Positions 16,601 through 23,674 of a stretch of DNA of 28,303 bases are shown one piece after another. The stretch's first letter is position 1. Each line of letters opens with the position of its first letter. Below the pieces are notes generated by a model. That model made no database searches and had not been told where the DNA came from. It saw only the letters and a program-made list of their open reading frames with translations. This DNA comes from CAZLLV01 sp964560325 (GTDB taxonomy: Bacteria > Acidobacteriota > Thermoanaerobaculia > Multivoradales > DATKCC01): NCBI GenBank assembly GCA_964560325.1, contig CAZLLV010000361.1, forward strand, positions 1-28,303, in the 5' to 3' direction. The position numbers were made by a program, and so were the translations under genes.

Positions 16601-17265
16601 GGCGAGAGGCCGGTGCGGGCGAGCTTCTCCTCCCCGAGGAGGACGTGGATCTCTTCCTCCAGGCCGCCGCGCACCCGCACCGCCGCCACGCCCTTGATCG
16701 GCTCGAGCGCCCGCTTGACCTGGAGCTCGGCGATCCGGCGCAGCCGGCGCAGGCCCTGCTCGCCATCGAAGGCGGTGGAGTCGGGCGCCGCGAGCGAGAG
16801 CTCCATCACCGGGTCGAGCGACGGGTCGTAGTGGAGGATGAGCGGCTGCTCGGCGCCGTCCGGCAGGAGCACCAGGTCGAGACGTTCGAGCGTGTCCTGC
16901 GTGGCGTCGGCGAGATCCGCGTCCCACGCGAACTCGAGCACCACGTCGGAGAGACCGGCGCGGCTGATCGAGGAGATCCGCCGCAGGCCGCCGATCACGC
17001 CGAGCTGCTCCTCGACCGGGCGGGAGACGTCGTTCTCGACCTCCTCGGGCGCCGCGCCCGGGTACTCGGTGCGGACGGTGAGCGTCGGGTAGGTCAGCTC
17101 CGGCATCAGGGTGACCGGCAGCCGGGCGCAGGAGAAGACGCCGAAGACCACCGCCGCCAGGAAGACCATCAGCACCGCCACCGGGCGGCGGGTCACGAAG
17201 CTCGACGCGCCGGCGGCCGGAGCGGCGGACGGCGGAGCCGGAGCCTGGGCTTCCGCGTCGCTCAC
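13666..17265 (-). CDS. RND efflux pump, inner-membrane permease with extra membrane insertion
   Basis: A protein of 1199 residues, about 120-170 longer than a usual RND permease. The core is normal: TM1 VLMVFLAAVVFGVFSCARLPV, TYPTLTVRTEYPGAAPEEVE, the TM4 segment GMLVDSSIVVLESIFR (single Asp) and the C-terminal MIMLAGIVVNNAIVLVHSVN. The additions are a Gly/Glu-rich insert near residues 335-365, before TM2, and a stretch near residues 541-665 between the two halves, which contains a long hydrophobic block (LTLIVPVYLVVRLVLGFVVE, then KIVLALVTLLAALWVRIVG) before the expected TM7. The GTG start at 17265 overlaps the stop of the adaptor gene. It probably works with that adaptor and perhaps with the second pump as a mixed or alternative complex. 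Substrate is unknown. Confidence 0.93.
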   Translation of the reverse strand: MSDAEAQAPAPPSAAPAAGASSFVTRRPVAVLMVFLAAVVFGVFSCARLPVTLMPELTYPTLTVRTEYPGAAPEEVENDVSRPVEEQLGVIGGLRRISSISRAGLSDVVLEFAWDADLADATQDTLERLDLVLLPDGAEQPLILHYDPSLDPVMELSLAAPDSTAFDGEQGLRRLRRIAELQVKRALEPIKGVAAVRVRGGLEEEIHVLLGEEKLARTGLSPSRVIERLRQENVNVAGGTIEEGRTEYMVRTLNEYQDLDQIADTIVATVDGRDVRVRDLGRVVRSQKDREIVTHTDGAESVQIDVYKEADANIVDLASRVNTAVGEVVTEAERAERLAATEGEAEGAPGEGGPGGGEEAGGLAQRLHDEEGVRLEVIADRSTFIEGSITEVKNAALFGGLLAVVVLFLFLRNLRTTSIIAVAIPISLAVTFAPLHLLGVSLNIMSLGGLALGIGMLVDSSIVVLESIFRCREEGDDVMTAAVRGTAEVRGAVIASTLTSIAVFFPMVFVEGIAGQAFGDLGLAVVISLLASLAVAVFFIPMLASRRGVDLERLAAAGDGGSGWRAFGSWTAFRRDLAALPRWAKLTLIVPVYLVVRLVLGFVVELLGKIVLALVTLLAALWVRIVGPSGRGLRRLVDPALRAADRGVTGLQNVYPRWALGALRHTGLVVLGTAAILGATVWIFLGLGTELLPEVHQGEVTFEVSLPVGTPVEETQSILDAVEEAVLAEVEHIDSLLVTYGFDASNTTRSDEGEHSARFKLLLDSSDPRTERQVVEDVRARLARVPDATARVTRPVLFSSKTPIEVEVHGDDLVRLRATAERVRAEMDALPQLADVESSLKRGAPEVQIVYDRTRLKRFGLDLRQTAEMVRNQVQGFEATRFNRQDRRIPVVVRLEAADRQSVRDVEDLAVNPGTGRPIPLGAVARVELGEGPSEVRRIDGQRVAVVGANLATYPGGESASLGGAVQAIDLRLAEAIEWPSDMSYFITGQNEEWERSRGSLWMALALSIFLVYVIMAAQFENLIHPLVILFTIPLAFFGTALALAWLGISLSVVVFLGMIMLAGIVVNNAIVLVHSVNVLRRRGMAVEQAIVTAGQVRLRPIVLTTATTVLGLLPMALGLGDGAEIRTPMAVAVIGGLVTSTILTLIVIPVIYRLFDRLQARLLGTGEEPVSEAGDEAADGSRELPAAPGYARERGAEA

Positions 17266-18392
17266 GTGCCGCGCTCCAGCACGCGCACGGCGGTGCCGTC
17301 CTTGAGACCGGCCTGGCCGGCGATCACCAGCCGGTCGCCGGGCGCGAGCTCGGTGCCCGCCGGCTGGATCGCGTCGGCGTTCTCGAGCGCCGACTCGATG
17401 CGCACCCGCTCGACCTGGGTCGGCTCGGCACCTTCACCCGCGACCACCCGGTAGACGTAGGTCTGGTCCTGATCGAAGACGAGCGCCCGCTTGGGCACCA
17501 GGAGCGCGTCGTCCCGGGTGTCGGTGACCAGCGCCACGTCGACGTAGAGGCCGGGGCGCAGGCCGCGCCAGTCGGGGATCGCGACCGTCACCTTGACGGT
17601 GCCGCTCCGCGGGTCGACGATCGGCGCCAACCGCTCGATCACGCCGCGGTACTCGGTGCCGCCGAGCGCCGTGGCGACGATCCGCGCCTCCATGCCGTCC
17701 GCGAGCTTCGACAGCTCTTTCTCCGGCACGTAGACGCGGGCGACCAGCGAGTCGAAGTCGACGAGGTCGAACAGGTGCTGGTTGACCGTCACCTGGTCGC
17801 CGAGGTTGACGTGGCGGCCGGTGACGACGCCGGAGATCGGCGCCTTGACCACCGTGTAGGAGAGCTGCCGCTCCGTTTCGTCGATGGCGAGCTCGAGCTG
17901 CTCCATCTCGTAGGTGGCGTCGTTGAACGCCTGCTCCGGGATCAGCTTCTCCTTCCAGAGGTTCTGCTGGCGCTCGTACTCGCGGCGCGCCTTGGCGAGC
18001 TGGCCCTGGACCTTGGCGAGCTCGGTCCGCTGCGCGTCGTCCTGGAGGCGCAGGAGGACCTGGCCCTTGGCGACGCGATCGCCCTCCTCCACCTGGAGAG
18101 CGACCACCTGGCGAGCCGCCTGAGAGAAGACGCCGACCGACTCCTCGGCCTCCAGGTTGGTCGAGAAGCGCAGGACCTCCTCGATCGAGCCCTGACCGAG
18201 CGCGGCGACCTCGACCGGGACGGCCTCGTCCTTCGGGTTGGCCGTCGGATCGTCGGGACCGGTCTCGCTCGCCTCGGTGTCGTGGGCGTTGCAGCCGCCG
18301 AGGGCGAGGCCGCCGAAGGCGAGGAAGAGCACCAGAACGGGAGCGAAGGCCCGTCGGAAAGGGATGACATGGCGGAAAGGGAGTCTGGGCAC
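17262..18392 (-). CDS. RND periplasmic adaptor (membrane fusion protein), lipoprotein
   Basis: A protein of 376 residues from the GTG at 18392, chosen because AGGAGA lies seven bases upstream and the next residues form a lipoprotein signal (FAPVLVLFLAFGG, lipobox LGGC, Cys34). After the acidic linker come the lipoyl/barrel-sandwich half-motif (QVVALQVEEGDRVAKGQVLLRL), a helical hairpin (about residues 108-160), the second lipoyl half (YTVVKAPISGVVTGRHVNLGDQ), a beta-barrel region and a membrane-proximal domain ending in GLKDGTAVRVLE. Such adaptors join the inner-membrane RND pump to the outer-membrane channel. It is the first gene of the three-gene operon; its TGA overlaps the GTG of the next pump. 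Two palindromes and a TAATAA hexamer lie upstream and may control it. Confidence 0.93.
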   Translation of the reverse strand: MPRLPFRHVIPFRRAFAPVLVLFLAFGGLALGGCNAHDTEASETGPDDPTANPKDEAVPVEVAALGQGSIEEVLRFSTNLEAEESVGVFSQAARQVVALQVEEGDRVAKGQVLLRLQDDAQRTELAKVQGQLAKARREYERQQNLWKEKLIPEQAFNDATYEMEQLELAIDETERQLSYTVVKAPISGVVTGRHVNLGDQVTVNQHLFDLVDFDSLVARVYVPEKELSKLADGMEARIVATALGGTEYRGVIERLAPIVDPRSGTVKVTVAIPDWRGLRPGLYVDVALVTDTRDDALLVPKRALVFDQDQTYVYRVVAGEGAEPTQVERVRIESALENADAIQPAGTELAPGDRLVIAGQAGLKDGTAVRVLERGT

Positions 18393-18459
18393 GGTGCTGT
18401 CTCCTGCAAGCTCGAATGTCGGAAAGCTGTGTCGGGGCGGGACCGCTCGGCCCCGCAGT

Positions 18460-18475
18460 GAGAACGTCCGTTCTC
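18460..18475. promoter_or_regulatory. 16-bp palindrome, likely operator of the RND operon
   Basis: GAGAACG and CGTTCTC form perfect 7-bp arms with a 2-base centre. On the minus strand it begins seven bases after a TAATAA hexamer (18482-18487) that could be the -10 box, so it would cover the transcription start. This size and position fit a TetR/AcrR-type repressor site, which is common for RND operons. No regulator gene is in the window, so the binding protein is unknown. Confidence 0.5.
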
Positions 18476-18481
18476 CTGCGT

Positions 18482-18487
18482 TTATTA
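18482..18487 (-). promoter_or_regulatory. Possible -10 box of the RND operon
   Basis: TAATAA on the minus strand, a rare AT-rich hexamer in this GC-rich region, about 90 bases before the adaptor start codon. A GGAACC hexamer (18506-18511) lies 18 bases upstream; it may be a -35-like element, or it may just be one arm of the second palindrome. Confidence 0.35.
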
Positions 18488-18505
18488 CGGGACCTGACCG
18501 GTGAA

Positions 18506-18521
18506 GGTTCCGGGCGGAACC
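18506..18521. promoter_or_regulatory. Second 16-bp palindrome upstream of the RND operon
   Basis: GGTTCCG and CGGAACC form perfect 7-bp arms with a 2-base centre, the same geometry as the palindrome at 18460-18475, with centres 46 bp apart. It would overlap the -35 region of the presumed promoter. The arm sequences differ, so two different regulators, or chance, are possible. Confidence 0.4.
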
Positions 18522-18667
18522 GGATCGGAGCCCGGCGGCGCGGTACTCTCGACTCCCCGTGAGCCGTCCCCGACCCTCGATCGCCCGCGCCGGCCTCTGG
18601 CCCCAGGTCGACGGCTCCTTCGGCGCCTCGCCTCGATAGAATGAGGACTGCCTGCACGGGAGCCACC

Positions 18668-18919
18668 ATGGCCAACATCTCTTACGACCTGCCACCCACC
18701 GCTTTCTCCGCCCTCCGCCTATCCCCGAAGGAGTTCGCCCAGGAGATGCGGATCGCCGCCTGCGTACAGTGGTACGCCCAGGGCCTCGTCTCCCAGGAAA
18801 AGGCGGCCGAGATCGCGGGCCTCGACCGAGCGGAGTTCCTGGAAGAGCTCTTCCGGCGCAAGGTCCCCGCCAGCCAGGTCACCTTCGAGGAGCTGCTCGA
18901 AGAGATCGAGCATGAGTAG
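18668..18919 (+). CDS. UPF0175-family protein, probable antitoxin
   Basis: A protein of 83 residues from the ATG at 18668 (GGGAG about five bases upstream); an upstream ATG at 18641 would add nine residues without support. The sequence matches UPF0175: LSPKEFAQEMRIAACVQWYAQGLVS, then a helix-turn-helix-like KAAEIAGLDRAEFLEEL and a final VTFEELLEEIE. UPF0175 genes are commonly paired with DUF3368 genes, as here, where the next gene overlaps by 8 bp. The likely role is a DNA-binding antitoxin that represses its own operon. A TAGAAT hexamer at 18637-18642 may be the -10 box, without a clear -35. Antitoxin action is inferred from the pairing. Confidence 0.85.
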   Translation: MANISYDLPPTAFSALRLSPKEFAQEMRIAACVQWYAQGLVSQEKAAEIAGLDRAEFLEELFRRKVPASQVTFEELLEEIEHE

Positions 18920-19397
18920 CCGCTGGGTGGCGAACGCCTCTCCGCTGATCTTGCTCGGAAAAGCTGGCCGCGCGCACCTCTTGGCGGAGCTCTGCGACGA
19001 GCTGATCGTCCCCGAAGCCGTGGTGCGCGAGGTCGCCGTGAGGCCGGACGGCCTGAGCACCATCGAGCGGATGCGCGCCGCGCGCGGCGTCCGGTTCGAA
19101 GAGGATCGGCCGGTGAGGCTAGAGATCCAGCAATGGGATCTCGGTCCGGGCGAATCCCAGGTTCTGGAGATGGCTGCCCAGATCGGCACGGCTCGCGCCG
19201 TCCTCGACGATCGCGAGGCGCGGCGCTGTGCAGCCGCCCTCGAAGTCCCGGTGATCGGCACTCTCGGCGTGATCCTGAGAGCGAGACGCCAGGGCGTGAT
19301 CCCGGCAGCGCGCCCGGTCCTGAAGGACGTACAACGAGCCGGCCTCTACGTTTCGCCCGAGCTCGTCGCCCAGGCGCTCGAGCACCTGGGCGAGTAG
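18912..19397 (+). CDS. DUF3368 PIN-like protein, probable toxin
   Basis: A protein of 161 residues. The N-terminal VANASPLILLGKAG, the IVPEAVVREV block and the late VLDDREARRCAAAL with VIGTLGVILRARRQGVI are typical of DUF3368, a PIN-domain relative in which the first acidic residue is Asn (here Asn8). PIN proteins are metal-dependent ribonucleases; whether DUF3368 members keep this activity is not well established. The ATG at 18912 lies within the end of the UPF0175 gene (8-bp overlap), typical of toxin-antitoxin pairs. The pair sits between the divergent RND operon and miaE and may be mobile, but no attachment site or repeat is seen. Confidence 0.85.
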   Translation: MSSRWVANASPLILLGKAGRAHLLAELCDELIVPEAVVREVAVRPDGLSTIERMRAARGVRFEEDRPVRLEIQQWDLGPGESQVLEMAAQIGTARAVLDDREARRCAAALEVPVIGTLGVILRARRQGVIPAARPVLKDVQRAGLYVSPELVAQALEHLGE

Positions 19398-19586
19398 GAG
19401 GATCGGAAACTTCGATGACCCGAAAGACCAAGACCCTCGTCCCCCCCCCGGGCCGAGGCCGAGGAGCTCCAGTCCATCCGCTTCCAGACCGCCTGGGCCA
19501 GACCGCCTGCCGTGCGTGCGAGGGGCGAGCACGCAACGCGCCGTGGTGAGCGCCGTGATCCTGATGAAGAACGACGGAGGGACGGC

Positions 19587-20228
19587 GTGAGCCACTACGA
19601 CGAGGTGTTCGAGGAGCTGCCGCTGCTGTCGCGGAGCCCGGAGGGGTGGGCGGAGCTGGCGGCCGGGGAGCTCGTGACGTTCCTCGCCGACCACGCGGTC
19701 TGCGAGCAGCAGGCGGCGCTCTTCGCCCTGTCGCTGGTCGGGCACTACCCGGAGGACCGGGAGCTGGTCGACAAGATGAGCGCGCTCGCGGCCGAGGAGT
19801 CGGTCCACCTGCGCCGGGTGGCGGCGGCGCTCGAGCGCCGGGACGCGCACCCCGACCGGCGGCGCGCCAACCCGTGGGTCGGGCGCCTCCGCAAGCAGAT
19901 GGAGACCGACCGCGAGCCCTGGCTGAAGATCGACCGCCTGCTGGTCGGGGCGCTGATCGAGGCGCGGAGCTGCGAGCGCTTCACCCGCCTGCTCGACGTG
20001 CTCCGCGCGCGCAACGACGAGGCGGACGCGGACGTGATCCGGCTGCTCGAAGACCTCGGGCCCGCCGAAGCGCGCCACTGGCGGATGTTCCACGCCCTGG
20101 CGATCCGCGACGCGGAGGCCGAAGGCGGCATCGGCGCCGAAGCCCTCCACGAACGCTGGAACCGCTGGCTCGAGATCGAGCGCGAAGCGACCGCCCAGGG
20201 CGGCAAGCATCCGACCGTCCACGGGTAG
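19587..20228 (+). CDS. miaE: tRNA-(ms2io6A37) hydroxylase MiaE
   Basis: A protein of 213 residues. MiaE is a di-iron oxygenase that hydroxylates the isopentenyl group of ms2i6A at position 37 of tRNAs reading U-starting codons. The ferritin-like iron ligands are visible: Glu40 (CEQQAALFALSL), the ExxH at Glu71-His74 (EESVHLRRV), Glu125 (IEARSCERF) and the second ExxH at Glu161-His164 (EARHWRMF). Length matches the family. The GTG at 19587 is preceded by GGAGG six bases upstream. The 189 bp after the DUF3368 gene hold no convincing gene. It needs miaA and miaB products elsewhere in the genome. It is convergent with the minus-strand operon over a 16-bp gap. Confidence 0.9.
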   Translation: MSHYDEVFEELPLLSRSPEGWAELAAGELVTFLADHAVCEQQAALFALSLVGHYPEDRELVDKMSALAAEESVHLRRVAAALERRDAHPDRRRANPWVGRLRKQMETDREPWLKIDRLLVGALIEARSCERFTRLLDVLRARNDEADADVIRLLEDLGPAEARHWRMFHALAIRDAEAEGGIGAEALHERWNRWLEIEREATAQGGKHPTVHG

Positions 20229-20244
20229 CGGCCGGGCCGCGTTT

Positions 20245-20427
20245 TCACCCCAGCCCGGAGCCTTCGGCGATCCGGTAGACCCACCAGCCGAGGGCGAGGA
20301 AGGCGAGGAGGAGGGCCAGGCTCCAGGGGAGGGCGGTCTTCGCGCCGTAGTGGTGGCGCAGCAGCAGGAAGAGGCCGAGGACGGCGAGGACGGTGAAGAG
20401 GCCGAAGAGGGTGGCGGCGAAGAGCAT
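20245..20427 (-). CDS. Small membrane protein, two transmembrane segments
   Basis: A protein of 60 residues with two hydrophobic helices (LFAATLFGLFTVLAVLGLFL and WSLALLLAFLALGWWVYRIA) separated by a short basic loop RHHYGAK. The ATG at 20427 has a CCGGAG element about six bases upstream. It starts 12 bp after the stop of the FadJ-type gene and so is probably the last gene of that operon. No family is recognised. The role may be as a membrane-located partner or may be unrelated to fatty acids. Confidence 0.65.
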   Translation of the reverse strand: MLFAATLFGLFTVLAVLGLFLLLRHHYGAKTALPWSLALLLAFLALGWWVYRIAEGSGLG

Positions 20428-20439
20428 GTCGGCTCCGGG

Positions 20440-22632
20440 TTAGCGGCCGGAGCCGTCGTGGAAGGTCCGGCCCGCGGCGGCCATCGTGCGGAGGAGCTCG
20501 GCCGGGGCGAGGCGCTCGCCGTAGGTCTTCGCGTAGCGCTCCAGGCGCTCGACCACGTAGGGCAGCCCCACCCGGTCGGCGTGCTTCAGGATGCCGCCGC
20601 GAAAGGGCGGGAAGCCGAGGCCGAAGAGGACGCCGATGTCGATGTCGGTCGGGTTCTCGATCACCCCGTCCTCGATGCACCGGGCGGTCTCGTTCAGCAT
20701 CTGGAGCCAGCAGCGCTCGACGATCTCCTCCTCGGAGACGTGCGCCTCGCTCCAGCCGAGGAGGTCGTAGACCGCCCGATCCGGTCGCTTGGGCCGCTTC
20801 TCCTTCCCCGAGTAGTCGTAGAAGCCCTTGCCCGCCTTCCTCCCCTTGCGCCCGTCGTCGAGCATGCGGGCGAAGACCGGCGGCGGAGCGAGGCGCTCGC
20901 CCCCCCGTGCGGCAAAGTAGGGAGCGACCACCTGCCCGGCGTGGTGCGCGATGTCGAGGCCGACCTCGTCGAGCAGCTCGAGCGGCCCGACCGGCCATCC
21001 CCAGGCGCGCATCGCCCGGTCGATCCGCTCGATCGAGGCGCCCTGGACGAGGAGCCACGCCGCCTCGTTCAGGAACGGCCCGAGCACCCGGCTGGTGAAG
21101 AAGCCGGGGCCGTCCTCGACCACGATCACCGTCTTGCCCATCTCGACGCCGACCGCGACCGTCGTCGCCAACGCCTCGTCCGAGGTCTTCGGCTGGCGAA
21201 TCACCTCGAGGAGCGGCATCTTCTCGACCGGCGAGAAGAAGTGCATGCCGACGACGCTCTCCGGCCGCGCGGCGCCCTCGGCGAGCCGGGCGATCGGGAT
21301 AGTCGAGGTGTTCGAGGCGAAGATCAGGTCGTCCGGGCAGGCGGCCTCCATCGCGCGGATCACGCCGTGCTTGACCTCCACGTCCTCGAACACCGCCTCG
21401 ATCACGAAGTCGACGTCGCGGAACGCCCGGTCGTCGGTCGTCGGGTGGATGCGCGCCATCGCCGTCCGCTTCTCCACCTCGGTCATCCGCCGCCGCTCGA
21501 CCCGCTTCCCGAAGACCTTCGAGGCGGCGGCGAGGCCGCGGGCGAGGGCCGCTTCGTCGCGGTCCTTCAGAACCACTTGCCGCCCTTTCGCCGAGAGCGT
21601 CTGCGCGATCCCGGCCCCCATCAGCCCGGCGCCGAGCACGCCGATCTTTCCGACCGCGCGGCCCCGCTTCGCGAGCTTCGCCGCCCGCGCCTCCACGTCG
21701 TTCTTCATGAAGAAGATGCCCATCAGGCTCTTCGCCACGTCGGAGGCGACCAGCCGGGCGAAGGCGCCGGACTCGACGGCGAGCGCGCGGTCGAGCGGCA
21801 GCTTCATGCCGTCCCGCACGACCTCGATCGCCACCAGCGGCGCCGGGTAGTGGCCGCCGGTCTTCGCGAGCACACCCTCCCGGGCTTTGACGAAGATCGG
21901 GCCGTAGACCAGCCGGTCGGCGACCGGCAGCCGGCCCGCGAGGCCGAGCGCTCGCTTCGACCACGGCAGTCGCTTCGCGGTGCCACGCCGTGGCTTGCCC
22001 GCTTCGAGCAACCGCAGCGCGGCGAAGCGCAGGTCGGCGGGGTCGCAGGTGGCGTGGACGAGGCCGACGCGCCGCGCTCTCTTCGCGTCGATCCGCCGGC
22101 CGGTGAGGATCAGGTCGAGAGCGTCCGGCACGCCGATCGTGCGCGGCAGCCGCTGGGTGCCGCCGAGGCCGGGGATGAGCCCGAGCTGCACCTCCGGCAG
22201 GCCGAGGCGGGTCTTCTCCGTCTCCGTCGCCACACGGTAGTCGCAGGCGAGCGCGAGCTCCAGGCCACCGCCGAGGCAGGCGCCGTCGATCGCCGCCACC
22301 GTCGGGCAGGGGAGCGCCGCGAGCCGTCCCATCAGCGCGTGGCCGCCGGCCAGCATCGCGAGGATCTCCGACTCGTCGCCGAGCCCCCGTAGCTCTTCGA
22401 TGTCGGCCCCCGCCACGAACATCCCCGGCTTGCCGGAGGCGATCACCGCGCCCCGGATCGTGCCGGCGGCGTGCTCGCGCTCGATCCGGTCGACCTGTTC
22501 GGAGAACCAGTCGAACATCCGGCGCGACAGGGTGTTGACCCGCTTGGCCGGGTCGTCGAGCACCAGCCAGGCGACGCCGTCCTCGATCGTCAGGCGGCCA
22601 GGAGCGTCGGAGGGAGCGGGCGTGTCGGGCAT
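20440..22632 (-). CDS. fadJ: FadJ-type enoyl-CoA hydratase / 3-hydroxyacyl-CoA dehydrogenase
   Basis: A protein of 730 residues, the normal size for the alpha subunit of the fatty-acid beta-oxidation complex. The N-terminal crotonase domain has the oxyanion site GKPGMFVAGADIEEL and the catalytic Glu125 (GGGLELALACDYRVAT) and Glu147 (GLPEVQLGLIPGLGG). The C-terminal part has the NAD-binding GVLGAGLMGAGIA, the SNTSTIPI segment, the catalytic His in GMHFFSPVEKMPLLE, and DGPGFFTSRVL. It hydrates enoyl-CoA and oxidises the 3-hydroxyacyl-CoA in the cytoplasm. No thiolase (FadI/FadA) gene is next to it. It follows the six-TM gene by 19 bp and precedes a small membrane gene by 12 bp. The ATG at 22632 has no clear Shine-Dalgarno. 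FadB versus FadJ is not decided by sequence alone. Confidence 0.93.
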   Translation of the reverse strand: MPDTPAPSDAPGRLTIEDGVAWLVLDDPAKRVNTLSRRMFDWFSEQVDRIEREHAAGTIRGAVIASGKPGMFVAGADIEELRGLGDESEILAMLAGGHALMGRLAALPCPTVAAIDGACLGGGLELALACDYRVATETEKTRLGLPEVQLGLIPGLGGTQRLPRTIGVPDALDLILTGRRIDAKRARRVGLVHATCDPADLRFAALRLLEAGKPRRGTAKRLPWSKRALGLAGRLPVADRLVYGPIFVKAREGVLAKTGGHYPAPLVAIEVVRDGMKLPLDRALAVESGAFARLVASDVAKSLMGIFFMKNDVEARAAKLAKRGRAVGKIGVLGAGLMGAGIAQTLSAKGRQVVLKDRDEAALARGLAAASKVFGKRVERRRMTEVEKRTAMARIHPTTDDRAFRDVDFVIEAVFEDVEVKHGVIRAMEAACPDDLIFASNTSTIPIARLAEGAARPESVVGMHFFSPVEKMPLLEVIRQPKTSDEALATTVAVGVEMGKTVIVVEDGPGFFTSRVLGPFLNEAAWLLVQGASIERIDRAMRAWGWPVGPLELLDEVGLDIAHHAGQVVAPYFAARGGERLAPPPVFARMLDDGRKGRKAGKGFYDYSGKEKRPKRPDRAVYDLLGWSEAHVSEEEIVERCWLQMLNETARCIEDGVIENPTDIDIGVLFGLGFPPFRGGILKHADRVGLPYVVERLERYAKTYGERLAPAELLRTMAAAGRTFHDGSGR

Positions 22633-22651
22633 GGCGGGAGGTTACAGAGCC

Positions 22652-23674
22652 TCAAGAGGCGATGGTCGGGCGCCGCTCGCGGGGCGGCAGGCTCGCCGCG
22701 ATCGAGGGTCCCGAGCGCTGCGGCCCGGTGGTCGGGGCGTAGAAGGCGGTCTCGGCGCCCAGCGTGACGAGCCGCAGCGCCAGCTTGCCGGCGATCGCGA
22801 GCTGGCCGAGCAGGAGCGAGAGGACGACCGCCGGCCAGCTCCCGCCGCTCGCCCCCGGCGCCACCGCCGCGTAGAGGGAGAGGAGGAGCACGCCGGCGAG
22901 CCCGACGAGCCAGTAGAGGCCGAGAGTCGACAGCGGCCGCGCGGCGACGAAGCGCAGGCCGAGGGCGAGGCCGGAGAGGGCGCCCACCCGGTCGTCCGCC
23001 ACGACCGCGATCTTGGCGTAGTCGAAGACCACCCGCACGATCGAGAGCAGCAGCACCACGAGCGCCGCGCCGGCGACGACCCAGAGGAGCACCGTCGTCT
23101 CCGAGGTGACGTCGATCGTCGAATCCTCGAGCCACCCGAAGCCGCTCCGGGCGAGGCGGTAGACGGCGTAGTAGAAGACCGCCGAGAGGAGCGCGAGGAG
23201 GACGAAGCGGCCGAAATGCCGGCCGCAGCCGGCGAAGAAGCCCGCCGCCCGCTCGCGCGCCACGACCCTCCCTCCGACCCACGCGAGGCGTTCCAAGACC
23301 CCGCCGAGCAGGAACGCCCAGACCAGCGCGTAGAGGAGCCCGGCGCCGACCAGGAGCGGCGGCAAGGAGAGGAGGTCGCCGCGCCACCAGCGCTCCAGGT
23401 TGTCGAAGAAGGCGCCGCCGCCGAGGATCTGCGGCCCGAAGGTCTTCGCCAGCGGCCCCGCCTCCGCCTCGAGCTCGCCGTACCAGCCGAGGTCAAGGCC
23501 GCCCGCCTGCTCCCGGTGGGCGAGCCCGCGGCCGAGCGAATCGTCGAGCTCGTGGGCGAGAGCGACCGCGAACGGCGCCGCGACAGCCAGGTTGACCACC
23601 CAGAGGACCAGCAGCAGGCGCCAGGCGCGGGCGGCCCGGCGGGCACCGTCGAGGAGTGCGTGGAGCATCGTCAT
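22652..23674 (-). CDS. Six-transmembrane protein of unknown function
   Basis: A protein of 340 residues. Six hydrophobic helices are seen: near residues 18-40 (WRLLLVLWVVNLAVAAPFAV), 105-130 (LLVGAGLLYALVWAFLLGGV), 150-170 (FGRFVLLALLSAVFYYAVY), 190-215 (VLLWVVAGAALVVLLLSIV), 245-265 (LYWLVGLAGVLLLSLYAAV) and 275-300 (VVLSLLLGQLAIAGKLALRL). The loop between helices 1 and 2 is large (about 60 residues). No known transporter motif is recognised. The ATG at 23674 overlaps the stop of the M1 peptidase gene (ATGA), so the two are probably translated together and may form a membrane-linked pair. Confidence 0.8.
   Translation of the reverse strand: MTMLHALLDGARRAARAWRLLLVLWVVNLAVAAPFAVALAHELDDSLGRGLAHREQAGGLDLGWYGELEAEAGPLAKTFGPQILGGGAFFDNLERWWRGDLLSLPPLLVGAGLLYALVWAFLLGGVLERLAWVGGRVVARERAAGFFAGCGRHFGRFVLLALLSAVFYYAVYRLARSGFGWLEDSTIDVTSETTVLLWVVAGAALVVLLLSIVRVVFDYAKIAVVADDRVGALSGLALGLRFVAARPLSTLGLYWLVGLAGVLLLSLYAAVAPGASGGSWPAVVLSLLLGQLAIAGKLALRLVTLGAETAFYAPTTGPQRSGPSIAASLPPRERRPTIAS

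Noticed and set aside
11162..17454. Very long plus-strand open frames opposite the two RND pump genes (over 880 and 1100 codons)
   Set aside because: They lie exactly antisense to clear RND genes, are rich in Arg, His, Asp, Glu and Gln without any domain, and are expected in GC-rich DNA with strong third-position bias.
19415..19586. A small ATG frame before miaE that would join the miaE frame if one C were removed from a run of nine C
   Set aside because: The AGGAGG is too far from the ATG, the sequence is Arg-rich without similarity to MiaE, and miaE has its own good ribosome site at the GTG at 19587.
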